DNA of 64,000 nucleotides from Anaerolineales bacterium. Its GTDB lineage: Bacteria; Chloroflexota; Anaerolineae; Aggregatilineales; J027. Under the pieces are notes generated by a model that did not search any database, was not told the DNA's origin, and worked only from the letters and a program-made list of their open reading frames with translations. The stretch spans positions 1,550,001 through 1,614,000 of the forward strand of contig JACKCI010000001.1 in the NCBI GenBank assembly GCA_020634155.1, given 5' to 3'. Shown here in pieces: positions 44,501 through 51,596 of the stretch; position 1 is the stretch's first letter, and each line of letters starts with the position of its first letter. Made by a program: the position numbers and the translations under genes.

Positions 44501-47500
44501 ATCATCATTATCGCAATCATTGCCGGGGACGGTATCAGGGCCGTTGGCACCATCATCCGCCACGCACGCATTGTTGCTCACTTGGGTTGTCCCAGCCGGA
44601 ACTGGGTCATTGACCGTCACCGCGAAGGTCACGTTACCTGTGCCACCACCGCCAGCAACTGTGCCGACATTGATGGTACAGACGCTACCCACGGTGTTGT
44701 CCGGCGCACACACCCAACCACCTGTGCTGGCACCGGGGTTGAAGGTCGTGTTGGCAGGTACGATGTCGGTCAAGGTTACGTTGGTCGCATCTTGGTTACC
44801 GTTGTTGATGTAGGTCAAGGTGTAGGCAATCACGCCACCGGGGACGCTGCTCGCGCCGCCATCATCCTTGGTGATGCCTAGTTCAGGAGCCGCATCAATC
44901 GGGGTGTTGTCGTTGCCGCAATCGTTAGCGCCATTGGGGTCTGAGCCGTTAGCACCATCGTCAGCTACACAAGCGGTGTTGTCGAGTTCAATCTCGCCAG
45001 CCGCTAAGGGATCATCTACGTCAACGGCAAAGGTCACATTGCCCGTGCCACCATTGCCAGCCACTGTGCCGACATTGATAGTACAGGTGCTACCTGCACT
45101 GTTGTCGGGCAAGCAGGCCCAGCCAGCGGTACTGGCACCGGGGTTGAAGGTCGCGTTGTTGGGCACCACATCGGTGATAACCACATTGGTCGCATCTTGG
45201 GTGCCATTGTTGATGTAGGTCAAAGTGTAGGCTACGGTACCACCCGGCGTGGCTGTTGCGCCACCGTCGTCCTTGACCACACCCAGTTCGGGTGTTGCAT
45301 CAACTGGAGTATCGTCGGGATCACAGTTGTTGCCCAAGTTCGGGTCAGTACCATTGTTGCCATCATCACTGATACAAGCGTTGTTGTTGATCAAGTCAAC
45401 GCCAGCAGGCATCGGAGCCGGATCAACATCAACGGCGAAGGTCACTACACCACCGCCACCTGCCGCTACTGTACCAGCTACCGCGAAGGTACAGAAGCTA
45501 CCCGCGCTGTTGTCGGGTACGCAGACCCAGCCAGCGGTACTCGCACCAGCGTTGAAGGTCGTGTTGAGGGGCACTATCTCATCGATGACCACGCCTGTCG
45601 CGCCAATCGTCCCGATGTTCTGATAGCTCAAGGTGTAGGCAATCGTGCCGCCCGGTAGCACCGTTGCACCACCGTCGTCCTTGGTGATTGCCATGTCTGG
45701 CTCGGCGCTGATAGGCGTGTCGTCATTGTCGCAGTTGGGGGTTGTGGGGTCAGGGCCATTAAACCCATCGTCCGTTACACAGGCGCTGTTGCTGACCTGC
45801 GTCACACCACCCGGCAGCGGGTTGTCTACCGTCACCGCGAACACCACCGCAAGGCTACCACCACCACCCGCAAGCGGGCCGGGGTCGAGTAGCGTACAGT
45901 TGCTGCCTGCATTATTGTTCGGCAAACACACCCAGCCAGCCGTACTGGCACCGGGATTGAAGGTCGTATTGGCAGGCACTGTGTCGGTGAAGGCAATGGT
46001 CGTCGCCCCTATGTTTCCGTTGTTGGTTGCCGTCAGTGTGTAGGCAATCGTGCCACCCGGAATGGCGTTCGCCCCGCCATCGTCCTTGGTCAGGTCGAGG
46101 TCAGGATTGGCCGTCAGTGGCGTATTGTCGTTGTCACATTCGTTACCCGGAGCAGTATCAGGGCCATTAGCACCATCATCCGCCACACACGCCGCGTTGG
46201 TGATGTCTGTTACGCCATCACTCACAGGATTGACAACGTCAACCGCGAAGGTCACATTGCCCGTGCCACCGTTGCCAGCGACTGTGCCGACGTTGATAGT
46301 ACAGATGCTACCTGCGTTGTTGTTTGGTAAACATACCCAACCAGCGGTACTCGCACCGGGGTTAAAGGTCGTGTTGGCGGGTACCGTCTCGGTAATCACC
46401 ACATTGGCTGCCCCTTGGGTGCCGTTGTTGGTATAGGTCAAGGTGTAGGCCACTGTGCCACCGGGAGTTACCGTTGCGCCACCATCGTCCTTGGTCAGAC
46501 TGAGTTCAGGAGCCGCATCAACCGGGGTATCGTCAGGGTCACAGTTGTTGCCCATGTTCGGGTCGGTGCCGTTATTGCCATCATCGGCAATACAGGCATT
46601 GTTGTTGATTACGTCCACACCCGCAGGCATCGGGATTGGGTCAACGTCAACGGCAAAGTTCACGCTACCACCACCACCTGCCGCGACTGTTCCCGCGACG
46701 GCGAAGGTACAGATGCTACCCGCACTATTGTCGGGTACGCAGACCCAACCTGCTGTACTGGCACCGGGGTTGAAGGTGCTGTTGGCGGGTACCGTTTCGG
46801 TAATCACTACGCCTGTCGCGCCAATCGTCCCAATGTTACTGTAGTTCAAGGCATAGACAATCGTGCCGCCCGGTAGAACCGTTACACCACCGTCATCTTT
46901 GGTGATTGCCATGTCTGGCTCGGCGCTGATGGGCGTGTCGTCATTGTCGCAGTTCGGGGTTGTCGGGTCAGGACCATTGCTGCCATCGTCGGCGGCACAG
47001 GCACTGTTGCTGACCTGCGTCACACCACCCGGCAGCGGGTTGTCCACCGTCACCGCAAAGGTCACATTGGCGCTACCACCACCACCCGCAAGCGGGCCGG
47101 GGATAGTCAACGTGCAGACGCTACCAGCGCTATTGTCGGGTACGCAGATCCAACCTGCTGTACTCGCACCAGCGTTGAAGGTCGTGTTCGCGGGTACCGT
47201 GTCGGTAAACGTGATGTTCACCGCAGCTTGGTCGCCATTGTTGGTCGCCGTCAGCGTGTAGGCAATTGTGCCACCCGGAATGGCGCTCGCCCCACCATCG
47301 TCCTTGGTCAGGTCAAGGTCGGGGGTCGCATTCAATGGGGTGGTGTCATTGTCGCAGTCGTTACCGGGGTTGGAGTCGGCACCATTAGCACCATCATCCG
47401 CCACGCAGGCACCGTTGCTGATTTGCGTCACACCACTACCAACGGGGTTCACCACATCGACCGCGAAGGTCACATTGCCAGTGCCGCCAAAACCAGTAAC

Positions 47501-50074
47501 AGAGCCAACGTTGATGGTACAGGTGCTACCCGCGTTGTTGTTCGGCAAGCAGACCCAACCAGCGGTGCTGGCACCGGGGTTAAAGGTTGTATTAGCAGGT
47601 ACCGTCTCGGTAATAACCACATTGGTCGCATCTTGGTCACCGAAATTGGTGTAAGTCAAGGTATAGGCTACGGTACCACCGGGAGTGGTTGTTGCACCGC
47701 CATCGCTCTTGGTCAGACCAAGGTCAGGTACCGCATCAATCGGGGTGTTATCGTTGTCGCAGTCATTGGCCGGGTTGGTATCCGCACCATTAGCGCCACC
47801 ATCAGCGATACAAGCCGAGTTGTTGATGTCGGTTTGACCAGATGGAACAGGTACCAGCAGTTGGACAGCGAAGGCCACACTACCACTACCACCCGCCGGA
47901 ACACTGCCGATATTCAAGGTACAGGTGCTGCCCTCGAAATCGTCGGGTACGCAAGTGAAGGGGTCGCTGAAAGCCGGTATGAACTGAGTACCTACTGGCA
48001 CTGTCTCTGTAATGACCGTATTGGCATCTGAGGCTTGGGTGCCATTGTTGGTATAGGTCAGAGTGTAGATAACAACGCCACCGACGCTAACAGGCCCAAA
48101 ACCACCATCATCTTTGGTGAGGCTAAGGTCAGGCAAGTTGTCGAGGGAGGTGTCATCCGACGCGCAGTCATTGCCCGGATTCGGGTCAGCACCATTGCTG
48201 CCATCATCATTGACACAGCCAGTGTTATTGACTTGGGTCACACCAGCAGGCAAGGGGTCGTTCACATTGACCGCGAAGGTTGCACTACCGCCACCACCCG
48301 CTGCTACCGCGCCAATCGCCAAGGTACAGGTGCTACCCGCGTTGTTGTTCGGTACACAAACCCAACCAGCGGTACTCGCACCGGGGTTAAAAGTCGTGTT
48401 GGCAGGAACTGTCTCAGTGAGTACAACACCCGTCGCGTCTTGATTGCCGTTATTGGCATAGTTGAGGGTGTAGGTAATCAGACCACCGGGCGGGATGTTT
48501 GCGGCACCACCGTCGCTCTTGCTGGTCATCACCATATCGGGTTGACCATTGGCGGGGGTGTCATCGGGGTCGCTGTTATCGCCGGGGTTGCTATCGGGGC
48601 CATTTAAGCCGTCGTCGCCAATGATTGCGGTGTTGTTGATAGTATCCACGCCCGCAGGCAAGGGGTTATCAACGGTCACTGCAAAGAGCGCTGAGTTGCT
48701 CGCACCTTGGGCCAATGGGCCAATGAACAAGGTACAGGTGCTACCTGCGTTGTTGTTCGGCACGCAAACCCAGCCGGGGCTACTGGCACCGGGGTTAAAG
48801 GTCGTGTTGGCGGGAACGGTTTCTTGAAGGAAGACGCCCGTCGCATCGCCGCCGTTATTAATATAGTCCAAGGTATAGACAACGGTACCACCGGGGTTAA
48901 CCGTCGCACCGCCATCGTCTTTGGTGATGCCTAAGTCGGGTGGAATAGAAATCGGGGTACCCGTTGGGTCGTCATCACCAGTTGGGTCATCAGGGTCGTC
49001 GGTGGGGAAGCCGCCCGGCGTCTGATCGCTGGTAATCGTACCTTGGTTCTCAATGACAGGGTTACCACCGGGCCATGGGGTGTTAATCGTGGCGCGATAG
49101 GTAATGGTTACGATTGCACCATCAACGATCGTCCCGATATCCACTTGGACTGAGGTATCGCCCCCTCCATTCCCCAGAACTATCGTACCTTGGGTGGTCG
49201 TCACAGAACCCACGATCAAGGTCGTGCGGGGGTCGAGAGTGTCGGTATAGACGACGTTGGTTGCGTCTGTACCCAAACCACCGGGGTCGGGAGGATTGGT
49301 AACCAAAACGGTGTATTCGAGAACGTCACCGGGAGTGACATTGCCACTACCATCCACATCATCGAAAAGCAAGTCTTCTTTAGTGCCATTCAAAATAGTA
49401 GAGGTTTGGAAGAAGTCCAACACAATATCAGGAGCCGTTGGACTGGTGAAGGACAGGGTAATCGCGCCCACATTACCGAAGTTCGCGCCACCGCCAAGGG
49501 TGGGTGTAAAGCTACTAAATGGAATCGCAACTTCAGTAGCGACAAAAATACTACCGGGTAGGCTGAGGGTACGGGTCGAAGCATTACCAGCATCGGTATA
49601 CACTTCAATTGCCACGTCAATGGCTAGGTCGTCGAACAAAACACCCATAATAAAGGCATCGGATGTTCCGCCGCCGGTGAGGTCAACACCACCGAGACCT
49701 GTAGCATTTAAGGTGTTGAAGTCACCGTCAACGCCGTCCCATTGGATTTGTACGGAACCATTGGCGGTGGGGTCTTGACCATAACTGAAGAACCCACCAG
49801 CGGTTGTCGTATGGACACCGTTACCGGGGACAATGCCGGAGTTCAAGGTCAAGCGCACATCGCGCTCACCACCGAGCATTCCACCACCAGTAACGGTTGA
49901 GCCAGTGGTAGAGCCAGTGCCACCGGGGTGAACTAGGTCAAGAGTGGCTTGATCTGTATCAAAGCCATCAATAGTGATTGTTGCTGCTTCGGCGATATTT
50001 GGAGGGATGCTTAGGAACGGCATCACCATCGCCATTACAACAAGCAGCACAAGATACTTGTTGAATAACCTCAT
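38525..50074 (-). CDS. Giant DUF11-repeat, cysteine-rich surface protein (3849 residues)
   Basis: A signal peptide (about 1-31, ending AEAA) leads into a unique N-terminal domain (about 32-224), then about 26 DUF11-like Ig-type domains: one type B, 20 type A, four type B and a final divergent one. Type A units begin PDLxxTKDDGG and run about 134-136 residues. Repeats 2-18 and 20 carry four cysteines each (WVC...TC and ACVADDG...DC), 76 in the type A array. Type B units have acidic loops (DVDTDGLFDPGD) resembling calcium sites. The C-terminus has LPDTGYPP, a short spacer, a hydrophobic helix (PIGGGIAALLGAAGAAVWAI) and RKRS. It is probably a long extracellular stalk, adhesin or sheath component. 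No enzymatic domain was recognised. Confidence 0.93.
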   Translation of the reverse strand: MRLFNKYLVLLVVMAMVMPFLSIPPNIAEAATITIDGFDTDQATLDLVHPGGTGSTTGSTVTGGGMLGGERDVRLTLNSGIVPGNGVHTTTAGGFFSYGQDPTANGSVQIQWDGVDGDFNTLNATGLGGVDLTGGGTSDAFIMGVLFDDLAIDVAIEVYTDAGNASTRTLSLPGSIFVATEVAIPFSSFTPTLGGGANFGNVGAITLSFTSPTAPDIVLDFFQTSTILNGTKEDLLFDDVDGSGNVTPGDVLEYTVLVTNPPDPGGLGTDATNVVYTDTLDPRTTLIVGSVTTTQGTIVLGNGGGDTSVQVDIGTIVDGAIVTITYRATINTPWPGGNPVIENQGTITSDQTPGGFPTDDPDDPTGDDDPTGTPISIPPDLGITKDDGGATVNPGGTVVYTLDYINNGGDATGVFLQETVPANTTFNPGASSPGWVCVPNNNAGSTCTLFIGPLAQGASNSALFAVTVDNPLPAGVDTINNTAIIGDDGLNGPDSNPGDNSDPDDTPANGQPDMVMTSKSDGGAANIPPGGLITYTLNYANNGNQDATGVVLTETVPANTTFNPGASTAGWVCVPNNNAGSTCTLAIGAVAAGGGGSATFAVNVNDPLPAGVTQVNNTGCVNDDGSNGADPNPGNDCASDDTSLDNLPDLSLTKDDGGFGPVSVGGVVIYTLTYTNNGTQASDANTVITETVPVGTQFIPAFSDPFTCVPDDFEGSTCTLNIGSVPAGGSGSVAFAVQLLVPVPSGQTDINNSACIADGGANGADTNPANDCDNDNTPIDAVPDLGLTKSDGGATTTPGGTVAYTLTYTNFGDQDATNVVITETVPANTTFNPGASTAGWVCLPNNNAGSTCTINVGSVTGFGGTGNVTFAVDVVNPVGSGVTQISNGACVADDGANGADSNPGNDCDNDTTPLNATPDLDLTKDDGGASAIPGGTIAYTLTATNNGDQAAVNITFTDTVPANTTFNAGASTAGWICVPDNSAGSVCTLTIPGPLAGGGGSANVTFAVTVDNPLPGGVTQVSNSACAADDGSNGPDPTTPNCDNDDTPISAEPDMAITKDDGGVTVLPGGTIVYALNYSNIGTIGATGVVITETVPANSTFNPGASTAGWVCVPDNSAGSICTFAVAGTVAAGGGGSVNFAVDVDPIPMPAGVDVINNNACIADDGNNGTDPNMGNNCDPDDTPVDAAPELSLTKDDGGATVTPGGTVAYTLTYTNNGTQGAANVVITETVPANTTFNPGASTAGWVCLPNNNAGSICTINVGTVAGNGGTGNVTFAVDVVNPVSDGVTDITNAACVADDGANGPDTAPGNECDNDNTPLTANPDLDLTKDDGGANAIPGGTIAYTLTATNNGNIGATTIAFTDTVPANTTFNPGASTAGWVCLPNNNAGSNCTLLDPGPLAGGGGSLAVVFAVTVDNPLPGGVTQVSNSACVTDDGFNGPDPTTPNCDNDDTPISAEPDMAITKDDGGATVLPGGTIAYTLSYQNIGTIGATGVVIDEIVPLNTTFNAGASTAGWVCVPDNSAGSFCTFAVAGTVAAGGGGVVTFAVDVDPAPMPAGVDLINNNACISDDGNNGTDPNLGNNCDPDDTPVDATPELGVVKDDGGATATPGGTVAYTLTYINNGTQDATNVVITDVVPNNATFNPGASTAGWACLPDNSAGSTCTINVGTVAGNGGTGNVTFAVDVDDPLAAGEIELDNTACVADDGANGSDPNGANDCGNDNTPIDAAPELGITKDDGGASSVPGGVIAYTLTYINNGNQDATNVTLTDIVPANTTFNPGASTGGWVCAPDNTVGSVCTINVGTVAGGGGTGNVTFAVTVNDPVPAGTTQVSNNACVADDGANGPDTVPGNDCDNDDTPVTASVDLVITKDDGGATVLPGGTIAYTLSYQNVGSIDATGVVITETVPANSTFNAGASTAGWVCVPDNSAGSTCTLAIGTVNAGAGGSVTFAVDVDPAPMPAGLDLINNTGCIGDDGASGPDATPGDNCDTDTTPVDAAPELGITKDDGGATTTPGGTVTYTLTYINNGPQAATNVILTDIVPANATFNPGASTGGWVCVPDNSAGSTCTINVGTVAGNGGTGNVTFAVDVANPLPAGVTDINNNACVADDGANGADTNPANDCDPDNTPVDAAPDLTVVKDDGGASSVPGGTVVYTLNYNNIGNQGATNVTITETVPVNTTFDAAGSLPTVWSCADNSPAGTPCTVNVGSVAAGAGGNVTFAVTIDDPVPAGTTQVSNSACVADDGANGADQNPGDNCDNDDTPVTANVDMVITKDDGGATVLPGGVITYTLSYQNVGTIGATGVVITETVPANSTFNAAGSLPTVWSCADGSPAGTPCTVNVGAVPAGTGGSVTFAVLVDPAPMPNGLDLINNTGCIADDGASGPDPNPGDNCDNDNTPVDAAPELGITKDDGGTTTTAGGVVIYTLTYINNGNQDANNVTITDTVPVNTTFNAGSSSAGWSCADGDPAGSVCTNNVGLVAGNGGTGNLNFAVNVASPLASGVTDVNNNACVADDGANGPDTVPGNDCDPDNTPIDAAPDLVVTKDEGGAVSIPGSVIVYTISYSNVGDQDATGVVITETVPANTTFDLAGSTVGWSCADGAPAGTNCTFNIGNLAAGANGTVDFAVQVDNPLPAGVTQVDNTVCIADDGNNGPDQFPSDNCGNDTTTVVAEVDLQIAKDDGGTTTVPGGVVIYNLLFTNVGTVGASGVVISDTVPANSTFNLANSTAGWSCADGAPAGSICTLNVGNVGVGAVGSADFAVNVVNPLPAGITEIDNLACIADDGTWGADVNPADNCEGDDTPVDAQPDLTIVKDDGGVTTTPGGVVVYTLDYANVGNQDATGVVISDTVPVNATFNLANSTAGWSCADGAPAGTVCTFAVGNLASGANGSVDFAVNVDNPLPAGVTQIDNVSTIADDGNNGPDPTPPNNTDPDFTPVDANPDVTITKDDGGATGVPGGVVVYVLTYSNIGNQEATGVVVTETVPVNTTFNLANSTAGWSCADNSPAGTNCTFNIGNLAGGANGSINFAVNVVTPLPAGVTELLNDTCIAEDGSNGPEPTGNNCDSDNTPLNASPNITATKVDALFIDVDTDGLFDPGDTLQYTIVVTNSGDQDAANVVFSDVPDANTTLVVGSVTTSQGTVTVGNTAGDTSVGVNLGTIAGNGANATITFEVTLDSPLPANVTETCNQGSFTGDNFPTEPTDDPSPVGSSDPTCTPTSSAPIIDATKVDTLVIDVNGSGFAGPGDTLEYTMVITNSGDQDAANVIFADTPDGNTTLVVGSVTTTQGTVNIGNNVGDTTVEVALGTLPGGGGTATVTFRVTINNPLPTGTSQVVNQGTVDGDNFPPVPTDDPDFPSPDDPTPTPISSSPNIVATKDSSLLVDADTSGTLTPGDTLLYTVNINNVGGADATNVFFDDTPDVNTTLVFGTVTTTQGTVTIGNGGGDTSVQVSIGTMPASSGVIVTFQVTINDPLPVGVTSIANQGFVSGDDFPDEPTDDPGTPGGGDPTDDPIGDNPIIDAYKISTLYQDNNGNGVANPGDRLLYTIDIVNSGAGDALNVVFTDTPDPNTTLVVGTVTVNDGTATIDLGNGAGDTSVQVSIPTIAAGNTVQIRFQVEILPVTSDVTLVVNQGTVSGDNFPSEPTDDPNDPGDDDPNETPIDPEGGDEPPAVIFFDPSISKIGILEDGGIGLPGEDLTWVLTITNIGNVTGTDIYIVDTVISELQVNGADIDRGTATIEGQTVTFYIPTLAPGESIQARIYTTVLSSPADGTFLNIATLTGNGPNGQVVTASATGEVFGVTGLPDTGYPPVDEKIGKANDASRLPILPIGGGIAALLGAAGAAVWAIRKRS
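39092..40849 (-). repeat. Four tandem type B DUF11 units with acidic loops
   Basis: Units of 441, 441, 438 and about 438 bp start at 40849, 40408, 39967 and 39529 (reading down the minus strand). Each opens P(N/I)I(x)A(T/Y)K and holds a D-x-D/N-x-D/S-G loop followed by PGDTLxYT, a cysteine-poor variant of the type A fold. A related unit occurs once more at about 48941-49402, before the type A array. Confidence 0.85.
40850..48940 (-). repeat. Twenty tandem type A DUF11 units
   Basis: About 8.1 kb of in-frame tandem coding repeats, each 402-406 bp, opening PDL/PEL-xxTKDDGG. The loop near the first cysteine pair changes along the array: WVCVPNNNAGSTC forms in repeats 1-13, WSCAD(N/G)SPAGTPC in 14-15 with an extra residue, and WSCADGAPAGxxC from 16 on. 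Confidence 0.9.
42860..47728 (-). repeat. Higher-order repeat: four copies of a three-domain 1.2 kb unit
   Basis: Type A repeats 4-15 group in threes by their opening motif: TTTPGG/TVTPGG, then AIPGG/SSVPGG, then TVLPGG. Unit boundaries are 46511-47728 (1218 bp), 45293-46510 (1218), 44078-45292 (1215) and 42860-44077 (1218). This points to amplification of a 406-residue block as a unit. Confidence 0.82.
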
Positions 50075-50195
50075 GTATAACCCTTTCTAATAAAGTGCTT
50101 CTCGAAAAGGACTTGTTGTGTGTAACGCAACAAATCCAAGTGGTACTTCCCCGTCTAAATGACCCACTTGAGTTAGTTTGTGTTGCTTTTTTCTA

Positions 50196-50232
50196 ACACT
50201 GTAAATTATACAGTGTGGAGCAGATTATACAA
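50196..50232 (-). promoter_or_regulatory. Candidate promoter with overlapping palindrome for the giant gene
   Basis: On the minus strand TTGTAT (50232-50227), 16-bp spacer, TATAAT (50210-50205). The -10 box sits in the centre of a perfect palindrome, ACACTGTA-AATTA-TACAGTGT (50196-50216), which could be a repressor site. The start codon lies 122 bp downstream. The rest of the 454-bp AT-rich spacer 50075-50528 holds an eight-C tract near 50430 and no gene I can support. Confidence 0.5.
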
Positions 50233-50474
50233 GCAAGTCCCATAAAATTTTATTGACAAAAGCCTCTGTTGGAGAAAATTCATAAATGGCGCGATATTGG
50301 GGCAAACCTTCTGCAAGACAGGACTATTCTTACAGCTACACTTTCCCTCCCCTACCCACCGCATTCATTTCTGTAAACAGAGTAGTGTGCCGATTATCTT
50401 ATGTTACATATTTGAGAATAGACAAAATACCCCCCCCGTTGAAGAATAGTCAACAACCGCATTGATCGGCACAA

Positions 50475-50511
50475 CAAAAAAGGGAGCCAAACACACTTTG
50501 CATCTGGCTCC
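50475..50511 (-). terminator. Terminator after mvaA-mvaS
   Basis: On the minus strand GGAGCCA (50511-50505) pairs with TGGCTCC (50489-50483) across a 15-nt loop, followed by CTTTTTTG. It ends the mevalonate operon 18 bp past the mvaS stop. Confidence 0.8.
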
Positions 50512-50528
50512 TGCTGGTTAAGGAATGG

Positions 50529-51596
50529 TTAAACCTTCAGTTTGCCCCGATAGCGGGTATACAGCGCATAATCAACCTCAGTGCGCCGCTCAATGTAGGA
50601 ACGGGTGCGCGGTGCCTTGTCTTTGCGCTCTGTGATATGGTCGGTCACAAGGATGTCAAAGGCGTCGGAGCCTGCCCCACTGCCATACGAAACCATCAGG
50701 ATACGGTCACCCGGTTCGGCAGCATCGAGAGTCGCCGTCAGACCAAGAAGGCTACTGCCCGCGTAGACATTACCAACCTCGCCCGCCAACAGACCATGCT
50801 GGATTTGAGCATCGGTAAAGCCCAGCAATTGGGCGGCACGGGACGGAAACTTGACGTTGGGTTGGTGGAAGACAGCCCATGTATAATCTTTCGCCGTTGT
50901 TCCAGTCATTTCCATCAGCGCCTGCCCCGCAGCGAGCGTGTGGCTAAAGTAAGCGGGTTCGCCTGTGAAGCGGTCGCCATGACTGGGATAGAATTGGTCG
51001 GCACGTCGCCAGAAGTCGGGGGTATCGGTCACAAAGCTATAAGAACCTTGGAAAACGGCGAGGCTCTCATCAGCAGGGCCAATCAGATAGGCGGCCCCAC
51101 CCGACGCAGCGGTATATTCCAGCGCATCACCGGGGCGACCTTGGGCAGTGTCCATCCCAATGCTCAAGGCATAACCTGCCATCTTGCTACCGACCATGCC
51201 AATCGCAGCTTGGATGGCTTCCGAACCCGCTTTACAGGCAAATTCCCAGTCAGCGGCTTGGATATTCGGCGCGGCCCCGATGCTCTCCGCTACAATGGTG
51301 CTACTCGGCTTGACAGCGTAGGGATGCGATTCTGAGCCAACCCACACCGCCCGAATCAAGCGCGGGTCGATACCTGCACGGGCTAAGGCATTGCGCGAGG
51401 CTTCAATCGACATGGTAATCACGTCCTCATCGAGACCCGCGACGGCCTTCTCCGTGACAGGTGTGCCGCCCAAGCCATTCGTCCATACCCGCGAGACCTC
51501 CGTAGCGGGCAAGCGATAGCGCGGGACATAGGCCCCATAGCCCACAATCCCAACGGGGTTTTCCGGTTTCATCAAAAATTCAGGGGGGATATTCAT
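50529..51596 (-). CDS. mvaS: Hydroxymethylglutaryl-CoA synthase, archaeal/bacterial type
   Basis: A 355-residue thiolase-fold enzyme that condenses acetyl-CoA and acetoacetyl-CoA to HMG-CoA, the first dedicated mevalonate step. GIVGYGAYVPRYRLP opens the fold, Cys121 in ADWEFACKAGSEAIQAAIGMV is the acyl-accepting nucleophile, FHQPNVKFPSRAAQLLGF carries the catalytic histidine, and MVSYGSGAGSDAF is the C-terminal loop. Length and motifs fit the archaeal-like MvaS form rather than the longer eukaryotic one. Its ATG overlaps the mvaA stop by 4 bp. No DUF35 or acetoacetyl-CoA thiolase gene, often partners in archaea, is adjacent. Confidence 0.92.
   Translation of the reverse strand: MNIPPEFLMKPENPVGIVGYGAYVPRYRLPATEVSRVWTNGLGGTPVTEKAVAGLDEDVITMSIEASRNALARAGIDPRLIRAVWVGSESHPYAVKPSSTIVAESIGAAPNIQAADWEFACKAGSEAIQAAIGMVGSKMAGYALSIGMDTAQGRPGDALEYTAASGGAAYLIGPADESLAVFQGSYSFVTDTPDFWRRADQFYPSHGDRFTGEPAYFSHTLAAGQALMEMTGTTAKDYTWAVFHQPNVKFPSRAAQLLGFTDAQIQHGLLAGEVGNVYAGSSLLGLTATLDAAEPGDRILMVSYGSGAGSDAFDILVTDHITERKDKAPRTRSYIERRTEVDYALYTRYRGKLKV

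Noticed and set aside
38810..49934. Many long plus-strand open frames (up to about 400 residues) opposite the giant gene
   Set aside because: They mirror the DUF11 repeats on the other strand, repeat with the same period, lack ribosome sites and have no recognisable domains. They arise from codon bias and repetition.
38525..50074. CRISPR-like regular repeats
   Set aside because: The period is about 405 bp, in frame and protein coding; there are no short direct repeats with unique spacers.
50425..50440. Poly-C tract as a phase-variation switch
   Set aside because: It lies about 350 bp upstream of the giant gene and beyond the mvaS terminator, not between promoter elements or inside a gene; no evidence that it controls either.
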